Source of the DNA: Arenibacter algicola
Lineage (GTDB): Bacteria > Bacteroidota > Bacteroidia > Flavobacteriales > Flavobacteriaceae
Assembly (NCBI RefSeq): GCF_000733925.1
Contig: NZ_JPOO01000001.1
Coordinates: forward strand, 744,001 to 808,000
Reading direction: 5' to 3'
Length of the DNA stretch: 64,000 nt
This document shows, piece by piece, positions 56,112 through 64,000 of this stretch (position 1 is its first letter; the number at the start of each line of letters is the position of its first letter). A program made the translations under genes and the position numbers. The notes under the pieces are model-generated. The model was not told the DNA's origin and made no database searches. It saw nothing but the letters and a program-made list of their open reading frames with translations.

Positions 56112-56610
56112 AGGTAGGTAATAATAACAGGGAGCATCTATTGATTTGTGTAAATAGAGTGGCAAAGATTTTAAATAGACAATTAAGTAAGGCGACGGTT
56201 TTAGATGCGGCATTAAACTAAGATTTGGAAGGTTGATTATTAGCTTTTTTTATTTAAAACAGTCTAAATTTTTATCTAAACTCTGTTTGACGACATTTTT
56301 AATAGTTTTAACGGGTTCATTTGAAAAGCGGTTATTTGAAATAATGCTAACCACCTATTTCGAATTTTTTCCCCAATTTTTCCAAACTACAATGTGCATT
56401 TGATCCAAAACAAAGTGAGTTAGATATAATAATCAAAAGCAATAAACGCCCGGATTTTTTAATAATTACTTCCAGCTAAATCAAAATAGAAACTATTTAA
56501 TAAATTAACAGGGTAAATCTTACAATAAAACAAGAAATTTACAATAAATTGTCGATTTAGTAGTTAAAGAATTATGCCTAAAACTAATATAAATTTACCC
56601 CAAACCCCCG
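56112..56610. other. Intergenic, no gene seen
   Basis: AT-rich spacer. No frame with a recognisable motif, no clear promoter. Confidence 0.5.
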
Positions 56611-57018
56611 ATGAAAGCAAAAACTGTTCTTTTGATAGAAAACTGTGACCTTGACGCAATATTGATTAAGGAGTCTTTAAAACAAAATGGTAAACTATGT
56701 AATATTAATTTGTTGCAACACCGCGGAGAAGTAGCGGCATATTTTGAGAAGCTAATAGTTCAAAAGAAAAATGAAATTCCGGATTTGATCATTGCGAATT
56801 GGGAACTTATAATGAATAACGGGGTAAACATGCTATCTCCGTTAAGCAGTTTGGAAAATTCTTTTATTCCTGTTGTAATATTTACTTCGAGTGGGCCAGA
56901 TATGCGGCCCCATTTTAATAAACAAACCTGTTGCTATATAAAAAAGCCCTTGGATGTTAGGGAGTTTCTGGCAATAATCAAAGAAATTAAATATTCTTGG
57001 TTGAGCTTTGTCAACTAG
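56611..57018 (+). CDS. Pseudo-receiver protein with Asp replaced by Asn
   Basis: 135 residues with the receiver fold pattern, but the phospho-acceptor is Asn63 (PDLIIANWELIMNNG, where PDLILLDxxxP is normal), and the acidic pocket is reduced to ENCD (10-13). The switch Thr (FTSSG) and Lys112 (KKPLD) remain. It should be unable to take phosphate, so it is either locked or signals through binding. It lies 1 kb after a normal receiver-only protein. Confidence 0.8.
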   Translation: MKAKTVLLIENCDLDAILIKESLKQNGKLCNINLLQHRGEVAAYFEKLIVQKKNEIPDLIIANWELIMNNGVNMLSPLSSLENSFIPVVIFTSSGPDMRPHFNKQTCCYIKKPLDVREFLAIIKEIKYSWLSFVN

Positions 57019-57380
57019 AAGAGTAATTGGTTAAAGGACTCCTACAACTAAAGTTTTTTATGGTTTGTTCTGTACATTTTTATAAAGTCTTAGAATTTCA
57101 GAGATTTAAGTTTTTACTAATAATTCTCAGGGCAAAGTCTGTGGTATATACACATAATTAGAGCTTTTTTAGTTGATTTGAAAACCGTAATTGGCCATAT
57201 TCCTTCTCCTATCTATAATTTTTGTCATAGGACAATAATGTTTTACATGCACTTTATGGATATGGATATGAATATTTGAACTCGACCAAAAGACTAATTT
57301 TTATGTACTAGGTAAGGTCGGCGGTAATAACTTGTATAGAACAAATCTAGTTGACTTATTAATCAATTTTACAAAAACGG
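57019..57380. other. Intergenic, no gene seen
   Basis: AT-rich spacer without supported features. Confidence 0.5.
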
Positions 57381-58367
57381 ATGACTTATTTTATTGAAAA
57401 CTTAATAGAACTAAATGTTGACACTGAAATAGAAATCGGTCTAAACTTAAGAATTAGAGCGGCGACCTCTGAAGAACAGAATGTTATAAAATCGTTTATA
57501 TCCGCTTTTGGCTTATCGCGGATATTAGAGGTTGCATATGACGGACTATATAAGCATGTCATAGAAAAACGGCTAACTGAGGGGAAAGGTCATCCAAAGA
57601 AAGGCCTAGGACAGGACTTCCGTTATTTTGTACTAGAGGAAATGGAAAAGACGGGGATTTATAATCCAAATTACGCCAAAGCGCTATTTTTATCTGATAA
57701 GGAGTTTTTTATTCCTTTTGGATTTGATTTAAAGGACTATCCACGGGGTGGAGTTTCACTAAAATATTCATTTGATTCTGAATTAAGTGCTTATACTTAT
57801 TTCAATGATAAGAATACTAATATTATTGAGCGAGGGTCTGAATTTTCAATAGAATTTACAGATGAAGACAAATTTCAAGTATTAGATAATTTAACTTTAT
57901 TAAATGAATTTGAGAAAAAAAAAGAGGATTATCCATACATTAAAAAAGCTTTAGATGACTTTTTCAAAATGATCGAAATATCCAATCGATCTGTCTTTAA
58001 AATTATTCAATTGTTTGCCTGTATAGAGCTATTGTTGCTGGATGGCAAATTGGCCAAGCCGAAATCAAGCGCATTACAGCTAGAATCTAAATTGGATTTG
58101 ATCAATAATAGGATTGGCAATCCAGTTAAGGTTTCCGAATTTATACATGTTCCGGACTCCTTTACTGTGGGAAAATTAATTGGAATAACACACGAGTATA
58201 AAAGCTCAATAGCCCATGGAGATTTTCTTGACTTTGAGAAAAAAATACAAATTTCAAATAAAATTTCAGAGTTGGACATTTTAATTTTAGCAAGGAAAGT
58301 TTTAAAAAGTATAATAGTTTTTGCCTTAAAGGAACCTCAATTAATTACGGACTTAAAAAAATGCTGA
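57381..58367 (+). CDS. Unknown protein with a HEPN (Apea)-like C-terminus
   Basis: 328 residues. The N-terminal two thirds match nothing I know. The C-terminal ~120 are helical and resemble Apea-type HEPN domains: FACIELLLLDGK, then THEYKSSIAHGDF with His279, then ILILARKVLKSIIVFALKEP. HEPN RNases use an RxxxxH motif; here the spacing is kept but the Arg is Lys274. Such proteins occur in anti-phage and stress systems, and the location in a mobile region fits. It stands alone with no antitoxin-like partner, so the role is open. Confidence 0.7.
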   Translation: MTYFIENLIELNVDTEIEIGLNLRIRAATSEEQNVIKSFISAFGLSRILEVAYDGLYKHVIEKRLTEGKGHPKKGLGQDFRYFVLEEMEKTGIYNPNYAKALFLSDKEFFIPFGFDLKDYPRGGVSLKYSFDSELSAYTYFNDKNTNIIERGSEFSIEFTDEDKFQVLDNLTLLNEFEKKKEDYPYIKKALDDFFKMIEISNRSVFKIIQLFACIELLLLDGKLAKPKSSALQLESKLDLINNRIGNPVKVSEFIHVPDSFTVGKLIGITHEYKSSIAHGDFLDFEKKIQISNKISELDILILARKVLKSIIVFALKEPQLITDLKKC

Positions 58368-58564
58368 AAATAAATTGGTACACAATGACGATTCGTTTTT
58401 GTGGATAGGAGTAGAAACTAGAATGCAGTTTTGAACTGGCCAAATTGTAGCTTCTTAACATTTCCCTTTATTATTCTGTCAATTCAATTGATTTTAATTA
58501 ATATGTACTCAATGTCTGTTGATGGCTTTGGTTCGGGACGGGTATCTAGTTGGCAATATTAATA

Positions 58565-59257
58565 TTAAATGTTGTTAAGCGCTTCCATCAATTCTATTTT
58601 TTTTCTTCGGCTTACAGGTACCTGTCGCCCCTCGACTTCAACATTTTTCCTATTGAATTTTTCAATTCTTTCCAAATTCACGATATAGGATTTGTGTATC
58701 CTTAGGAATTTATATTTTGGCAACTGTTTTTCAAAAGATTTCATAGTAGAAAGAATAACGATATTGCCTTCATTCGTTACCAATTTTATATAATCGCCAA
58801 GACCTTCGATCCACATTATGTCGTTTATAACCACTTTATGCTTTTTTAAACTGCTCTTCACAAAGATGTACACGTCCTCTTCGCTCATCCTTTGTGCCCT
58901 CTCACATTTGGCCATCGCCCGTTTTACTGAGGAATCAAAACGCGCCAAAGTAATGGGTTTTTGGAGGTAATCGGTAACATCATAATCAAAAGCCTTAAGG
59001 GCATACTCAGGATTACCGGTAATCAGAATTACCTGTGGTGGATTGTCCAAAGATTCCAGAAGATCAAAACCATTGATGATGGGCATCTCCACATCTAGGA
59101 AAATTAGATCGACTTCATGGTTTTTGATACCATTTATTGCTTCAATGGCATTGCTATACCCTGCTATCATTGCTAAGTTCGGGTGATTGTTTACTAATCT
59201 GGCTATGGCCATTCGCTGCATGGACGAATCGTCCACGATGATACTTCTTAATTTCAT
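58565..59257 (-). CDS. LytTR-family response regulator, orphan
   Basis: 230 residues: receiver (1-120) with Asp55 (LIFLDVEMPIINGFD) and a KPI lysine, then LytTR domain (about 130-230; DIMWIEGLGDYIKLVTNEG, FLRIHKSYIVNLERIEKF). No LytS-type kinase is next to it, unlike the pair at the left end of the window. Targets unknown; a divergent promoter region lies upstream at 59258. Confidence 0.92.
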   Translation of the reverse strand: MKLRSIIVDDSSMQRMAIARLVNNHPNLAMIAGYSNAIEAINGIKNHEVDLIFLDVEMPIINGFDLLESLDNPPQVILITGNPEYALKAFDYDVTDYLQKPITLARFDSSVKRAMAKCERAQRMSEEDVYIFVKSSLKKHKVVINDIMWIEGLGDYIKLVTNEGNIVILSTMKSFEKQLPKYKFLRIHKSYIVNLERIEKFNRKNVEVEGRQVPVSRRKKIELMEALNNI

Positions 59258-59955
59258 AATAGTTGATTTTCGGGGTTAAATCATTTACAAAGTACTTAAA
59301 TTACAGTACCTGCCAGCACTAATGATGTAAACCGTTCAAAAAATGTTGTATGGAAAGAGATACCTGTGGTTTGTGAATTTGGTTAATTTCATTTACTATT
59401 AATTAATTTTTTCAAACCATAATGAAGATTGATCTATATTCTCACTAGTACAATCCAAAAACGCTAAATGTAGTGGGCATGATCGATGCGAGTTTTTTTA
59501 TTTTGATAAACTTTACACATGTTGACCATTTTTGTTGTCATGATTATAGCAACATTGGAGAATTTGGCAATTCGAATCAAAGTAAGCCTTCAAACTAGTT
59601 TGTGATTAATTTAGTCTTCCTACTTGCCACAGCGAAATGCATTTATAATATTTGCCAGTTATTAGCAAAAAAAAATACTTGTCTAAACAGTTTACTGTTC
59701 AAGGATAGAAGCCTTTCTGTACTTCAGGACAATTCGAAAATTGCAGTAGATTTAAAGAAAATTAAAAGGCGCAATTTGAGTGACATCAATGATATAATAT
59801 CCAATTGCACAAAATATAGTGGAATTTTGAATTTCACGTGTTGACGTTTACTGCATCAGGTATATCAATTCTGACCAATTATAAAGACGATTGACGAATA
59901 TAAAAGGGGAAACCTGTCAAAGGCCATAATTTTACAATAGCCTTATGGATATATT
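59258..59955. other. Intergenic, no supported gene
   Basis: An 80-codon frame at 59602-59844 starts at GTG, has no motif and is cysteine-rich in an unlikely way; I leave it out. No strong hairpin seen. Confidence 0.4.
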
Positions 59956-60198
59956 ATGAAAACAGTGTTACTTATGGCAAAAATTTATACTGAAGGTTTT
60001 AAAAACATAGGTGGTTTGATAGTGCAAAACTATTTGAAGGTCTTTGCATGGTTCAGTTTCATTATGTTTGAATTGGTCCTCTACGCTATTGTATGTAGAT
60101 TGGCGACAGGTTTTTCTTTTTACCGAACCAAAAGACAATGGCCTAGACCTATGTCCTTTCAAGTGTTTGTGTGGGGCCAACAGATTTCAAGACTTTAG
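59956..60198 (+). CDS. Small membrane protein, DUF6747-like
   Basis: 80 residues. The first ~55 fit a small flavobacterial family as I recall it (possibly DUF6747): a short helical start MAKIYTEGFKNIGG, then one hydrophobic segment FAWFSFIMFELVLYAIVCRLATGF. The last ~22 residues (YRTKRQWPRPMSF...) look unrelated, so the gene may have a frameshift near its end. It lies just before a decayed response regulator. Confidence 0.5.
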   Translation: MKTVLLMAKIYTEGFKNIGGLIVQNYLKVFAWFSFIMFELVLYAIVCRLATGFSFYRTKRQWPRPMSFQVFVWGQQISRL

Positions 60199-60246
60199 AC
60201 TACAATTGGACTAACGAATTGAATTTTGATTATATTTCTAGGATAA

Positions 60247-60640
60247 ATGGACGATAAAATCGTTTGGATCATCAATGATGATATGGTATCACAATTTGCC
60301 ATGGAATATAAGATAGGACAATCGTGGCCAACCTATAAGGTTATTGGTTTTTATGCCGTATTAGAAGCCTTGACCCAGATAAATCAATGTTTGGAAACGA
60401 AATTGACTTGCGAACATAATATTATTGGACCTCGTATAGCCAGATAACAATGAGTGGCACTTCTTAATGCAGCTCAAAATGATTCAAGTTTGTATTGACG
60501 ATTTGGAGATTTATATTGTTTCCGCCTTTTGCAGTTCAATGGGCCGTAAACAGGTACAGGAACGTCCATGATATAAGGATATTTCCACAAGCCATTAAAC
60601 AATGCTAGTGTTGATAAAATGTTTGCATTGGAGAAAAAAT
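60247..60640 (+). pseudogene. Decayed single-domain response regulator
   Basis: It begins with a good receiver start, MDDKIVWIINDDMVSQFAMEY..., then loses frame. From 60452, in the +1 frame, EWHFLMQLKMIQ and LEIYIVSAF (the GWxFLxxL and IYIVSS strands of receivers) continue, followed by a TGA inside RP-YKDIS (normally xVKDFISKPL). The phospho-acceptor region (NIIGPRIA) has no usable Asp. At least one frameshift and two stops make it dead. Confidence 0.72.
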
Positions 60641-60755
60641 GACTAAATCCTTTATAGGAACTATGCCAAGCCATCTGTCTATTATGTTTTTTAAATGATT
60701 CGATTTATCCAGGAGAACAAACAATTTGACCATTTCACGTGATAATTCGGCATTG

Positions 60756-60995
60756 TCATTTTTGTATTTGAAGAATGATTAAAACAAAAGTCTTGAGTTT
60801 CGCCCAACAACTTTTTTTATGTTCAAAACATACCCTTTTGCCGCGTACTTCCAAAGATAATTCCACCATCTTTCCGGCCGGAAAAATAATCTGATTCTTG
60901 CTACTATCTACAACATAAATTAGGATGGACTCATACTTGATTCTAAAAGGATCAATTGGGTGAATAATCAACTCATTTTCACGTTTCTTTGCCAT
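60756..60995 (-). CDS. Small hypothetical protein
   Basis: 79 residues from ATG 60995 (MAKKRENELIIHPIDPFRIKYE...; an upstream ATG adds six residues). Well-patterned beta strands (SILIYVVDSSKNQIIFPAGKMVELSLEVRGKRV) followed by a helix (KKSCWAKLKTFVLIIL) suggest a real fold. I recognise no family. Confidence 0.45.
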   Translation of the reverse strand: MAKKRENELIIHPIDPFRIKYESILIYVVDSSKNQIIFPAGKMVELSLEVRGKRVCFEHKKSCWAKLKTFVLIILQIQK

Positions 60996-61674
60996 TAACT
61001 TGAAATCGTGCAATTAGCAAATTGGCCTTAAGGCCCTATCTAGTGTACTTAGTAATGGTGCTTTTCCAATAATACAGATTTAGCACTATGGGCGAGATGA
61101 AAATTAGGTTTGTATTCCCTGTAAACTTTGGGTGGTATTCATTTGACAACTAAAAAGCAGCTATTCACAACATTTTTTTGGTGCGACAAACGATAATAAA
61201 TATGTTTACAGAGAAATTATTGGCCCAAACAATAATAAATACCAAATCTTACCATGTTATACGGCACCTACGGAGAGGAATATTTAGTATTCCTGCAAGA
61301 TTTAAATGAAATTTTGAGTTTAAACGAATTAGTTGAGGTGGACTATATTTAGTAAGGCTCAATTTTCGGCATCCAATACCCTAAATCTAGTTTGCGAAGC
61401 ATAATCCAACGGATAACGCTTATTAAAACTTTATCCGTTGAATTTAACGAAATTCTATTTGAGTTAGGTAGAGTTCATTGTTTCAATTGAACTTTGCTCG
61501 GTAATTTGTATTCCAAATACCATTAAAATAATTTCAAACATTAATTCGTTTTACCCTTACAGGTTTGTATATGTCGAATTTAGGGGTCATTTTTTTTCAA
61601 TAAAAGACGTCTTATAATTAATTTAAGTGTAATTTTACAAGGCATAAGTTAAGACTTATATACTAAATTATAAA
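60996..61674. other. Intergenic; only tiny frames
   Basis: A 32-codon frame at 61254-61352 (MLYGTYGEEYLVFL...) is the only one with protein-like composition; I cannot support it as a gene. AT-rich otherwise. It ends in an orphan terminator. Confidence 0.35.
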
Positions 61675-61704
61675 AGAGGGCGTAGGGGTGCGTCCTCTTT
61701 TTTT
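61675..61704 (+). terminator. Orphan Rho-independent terminator
   Basis: AGAGGGCG pairs with CGTCCTCT (61675-61682 and 61691-61698; one G-U) around an 8-base loop and is followed by TTTTTT. No coding gene ends in front of it, so it may end a small RNA or be a relic. Confidence 0.75.
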
Positions 61705-61942
61705 ATATAATTATAGAGTTGTAGAAGTGTCCAGATCTTGAGTGCTGATCTGCGATAATGTACCACGAGGGAAGGCAATGGAGATTTTTCAAAGGCTTCG
61801 TAAGAATAAGTCTGATAAATTCACTTTTCAAGTAGTCAAACGTTAACAGGATTGTCTATTGTTTTATATATTCTCTCTTTGTGAAAAATATGAATTTCCT
61901 ATACAGATTCATACATGATTGCAAACTTTCTACCAAAATTAT

Positions 61943-62368
61943 ATTGCATACACGAATCCAATGGGTTGAACAGAAGCTTTTTTAAAATTTCCCCAGGTGC
62001 GCTTTTCCTTGCTGCTCACCTCATATCCATATTGAGGAGAACTTGCGGCTTGGGCAAAAAAAATCCCGAATATATTTATCGATAGGACTTGGGCATCATT
62101 AATTTCCCCATCGTGTACCGTCCGATATCTTCAAGTGTATATTGAAACGGTTCCTATAAACAAGATAGTTGCATTTGGAGGGGACTGCCATACCCCAGAA
62201 GGAGTATGTGCCGCTTCCGTAATTGCTAGGGAAACCGTTGAAAACGCATTAGTCTCAATGGTTAGGAACGGGTATCTAAGAGAATCGGAAGCCGTAGAAA
62301 TAGTGAAGAAGATCCTTAGGACCAATTCAATCGATTTTTACGGATTACAAAAATTTATAAAAAACTGA
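61943..62368 (+). pseudogene. Amidohydrolase-family pseudogene (C-terminal half)
   Basis: One frame read through from ~61949 gives a recognisable amidohydrolase C-terminus: FLKFPQVRFSLLL, SYPY, GELAAWAKKIPNIFID, TWASLISPS, YIETVPINKIVAFGGD (metal-binding Asp of the TIM barrel), ASVIARETVENAL. It is broken by TGA stops at 61967-61969 and 62033-62035; the second falls where Trp (TGG) is usual in YPYWGE. No N-terminal half was found upstream. The open part 62135-62368 could still be translated from a GTG but would be a fragment. It lies 82 bases before a nitrilase gene. Confidence 0.85.
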
Positions 62369-62450
62369 TATATTTATAGTTAAAGTAAAATCATAAGGTA
62401 TTACCACCGGATGTTGCACCATCATCCATAAATTCAATAATTATCTGAAA

Positions 62451-63383
62451 ATGAACTTATCTGTAGCACAATTTCAACCTAAAGACGGCGATAAAGAATA
62501 CAATTTATCGATAATCCGAAAGCTTGCCAAGATGGCCAAATGCAACGGAGCGGATCTAATCAGTTTTCATGAAATGTCAATTACTGCCTACACCTTTACA
62601 AAGAATCTAAACCTAGCGCAGATGAATGAGTTAGGGGAGGAGGTTCCAAATGGAAAAAGTACCCAAGAATTAATTGGAATTTCCAAAGATTTGGATATCC
62701 CTATTTTGGCAGGTCTAGTGGAAAAATCGGAAGGAAAATTATATAATACTTATATTTGTGTTACAGGTGACGGACTAGTTGCAAGGTATCGAAAAATACA
62801 TCCATTTATAAACCCATATTTATCAGCAGGAGATGAGTATTGCGTATTCGACCTACTTGGTTGGAAATGTGGCATTTTAATTTGTTATGACAACAATATA
62901 ATTGAAAACGTAAGGGCAACAAGTCTTTTGGGAGCGGAACTTATTTTTGCACCGCACGTTACTGGATGTACACCATCTGCAATGCCTCATAGGGATTATG
63001 TTGCAGACAAGTATTGGCAGAATCGTGAGGATGACCCAGTGTCATTACGCATGGAATTCGATGGGCCAAAAGGTAGACGTTGGTTAATGCGGTGGCTGCC
63101 TGCAAGGGCATATGACAATGGAGTTTATTATGCCTTTACGAACCCAATTGGCTATGATGGCGAACATCTGAAAAATGGGAATTCGATGATAATTGACCCT
63201 TATGGTGAAATATTATCCGAAATAAAATCATTTAATGACGATATTACAATTTCAAAAATCATAAAAGAAAAAATTCAGCTCTCGGGAGGTTGGAGATACA
63301 AGAACGCTAGAAGACCGGAACTGTACAAGGAAATTATTGGCGGAAATCATAAATCAGACACAAGGCCAATATGGATGAAGTAG
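62451..63383 (+). CDS. Nitrilase-superfamily C-N hydrolase
   Basis: 310 residues with the family Glu-Lys-Cys triad: Glu41 (ISFHEMSITAY), Lys115 (YRKIHPF) and Cys145 (GILICYDNN). The second Glu of the family is replaced in this region by other residues and could not be fixed by eye. It resembles carbamoylputrescine or similar amidases (cytosolic, cleave C-N bonds to give ammonia), but the substrate is not predictable. Intact, while its amidohydrolase neighbour is dead, so the two may once have formed one pathway. Confidence 0.88.
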   Translation: MNLSVAQFQPKDGDKEYNLSIIRKLAKMAKCNGADLISFHEMSITAYTFTKNLNLAQMNELGEEVPNGKSTQELIGISKDLDIPILAGLVEKSEGKLYNTYICVTGDGLVARYRKIHPFINPYLSAGDEYCVFDLLGWKCGILICYDNNIIENVRATSLLGAELIFAPHVTGCTPSAMPHRDYVADKYWQNREDDPVSLRMEFDGPKGRRWLMRWLPARAYDNGVYYAFTNPIGYDGEHLKNGNSMIIDPYGEILSEIKSFNDDITISKIIKEKIQLSGGWRYKNARRPELYKEIIGGNHKSDTRPIWMK

Positions 63384-64000
63384 TATTTTGCAATACATTG
63401 AGAAAATACCTGGACTTAATTATTAACTGAATGTCAAAGCACAAGATTATACCATAACCTTGTGCTGGGGTTGAAGTAGTCGGATAAGATAATGGAAAAG
63501 GTATAAGATATTAAAGGTGACAATACTGCTCCAAATAACCATTAATTACCCAACACCTTACAGGGTATCCGTAAAAAAAATCCAAAAGCCAGACATTTAC
63601 GCCATCTTGATTACATCTGGTTCAGTTTTTCCCTGTAAGAGATTGCCTAATCTTAATGTATAAGTTGGTTGTTTCAGGAATTTTATTTGCTCTGAGCCAA
63701 CGGGGTGAAGGAAGAAGAAATTGTATCTGCTAAAAATCAAATATAAATTTAAGGAATGAAAAAAAATATGTTTGGTTTGGAGTGCTTTTCGCCAAAAGCA
63801 ATGGCTAGGAACCTATGGTCAAGAGGTATTGAAACAGGAAATTTTGAATACGGTCAATTGCCAAACCGTAATAGCCTTCCAAGGAATTTTATTCCTTACC
63901 AAAACCCTTACCTTTACGGGCATAGACTGGTATGTGTTTTAAGCTGATAGGAATTGGTTATTTGGTTGGCATGATGGGCATTGTATGGTTTTACAAATGT
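63384..64000. other. Right end of window, no supported gene
   Basis: A 63-codon frame at 63756-63947 has an AAGGA six bases before its ATG but no recognised motif (MKKNMFGLECFSPKAMARN...). It may be the start of a broken gene; I would not annotate it. The rest is spacer. Confidence 0.35.

Noticed and set aside
62135..62368. Stand-alone 77-residue gene
   Set aside because: The same frame continues upstream with amidohydrolase motifs through two TGA stops, so it is the tail of a pseudogene.

Overview
The window looks like chromosome from a marine member of the Flavobacteriaceae (Bacteroidota; an Arenibacter/Maribacter/Zobellia-like background is an impression, not a measured assignment). Evidence: two type IX secretion (T9SS)/gliding modules with SprB-like or Calx-beta adhesins, PorP/SprF proteins and gliding-type C-terminal domains; LytTR regulators; Bacteroidota-type promoters (TTTG-N19-TAnnTTTG); a DUF1080 protein; ISAon1-type and IS3 elements; and almost no Shine-Dalgarno motifs.

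Layout. (1) 1-18.1 kb is dense, core-like chromosome: a TPR/LytS-type histidine kinase (5' end outside the window) with its LytTR regulator, a gamma-carbonic-anhydrase-like protein, FabD, then an adhesin - SprF - OmpA/PorE-like operon whose 1990-aa adhesin carries eight 354-bp near-identical repeats. A leftward block follows: Nramp-like transporter, SanA-like protein, CHRD-like lipoprotein, a 34-aa basic protein and a DUF1080 protein. (2) 18.2-20.4 kb is an array of hairpin/terminator repeats, cut by a clean ISAon1-type (ISL3) insertion with an 8-bp target duplication, ending at a 3' half of a tRNA-Leu(UAA) gene. (3) From 20.4 kb a tyrosine integrase starts a probable genomic island that runs to or past the right edge. 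It holds an AraC regulator, an LRR protein - 3391-aa SprB-like adhesin - SprF module, a DUF4382 lipoprotein, an intact IS3 element, a TonB receptor with PepSY protein, a KdpDE-like two-component system with TrkH/TrkA potassium uptake, a GAF histidine kinase, decayed IS256 and IS3 copies, two tandem LRR proteins, several orphan response regulators, a HEPN-like protein, and a nitrilase beside a dead amidohydrolase gene. Gene density falls sharply after 49 kb and pseudogenes become common.

How parts work together. The two adhesin modules should each deliver a giant surface protein through the T9SS, with SprF needed for its export. The potassium locus carries the same 17-bp direct-repeat site before both the kinase/regulator pair and the transporter pair, so KdpE probably controls itself and TrkH/TrkA. 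The TonB receptor and PepSY protein probably form a metal or siderophore uptake pair with its own strong promoter.

The least explained items are a 267-bp element present twice, 34 kb apart, with a perfectly conserved 42-codon ORF; a three-armed 72-bp inverted-repeat structure before the TonB receptor; and the repeat array beside the tRNA-Leu attachment site.
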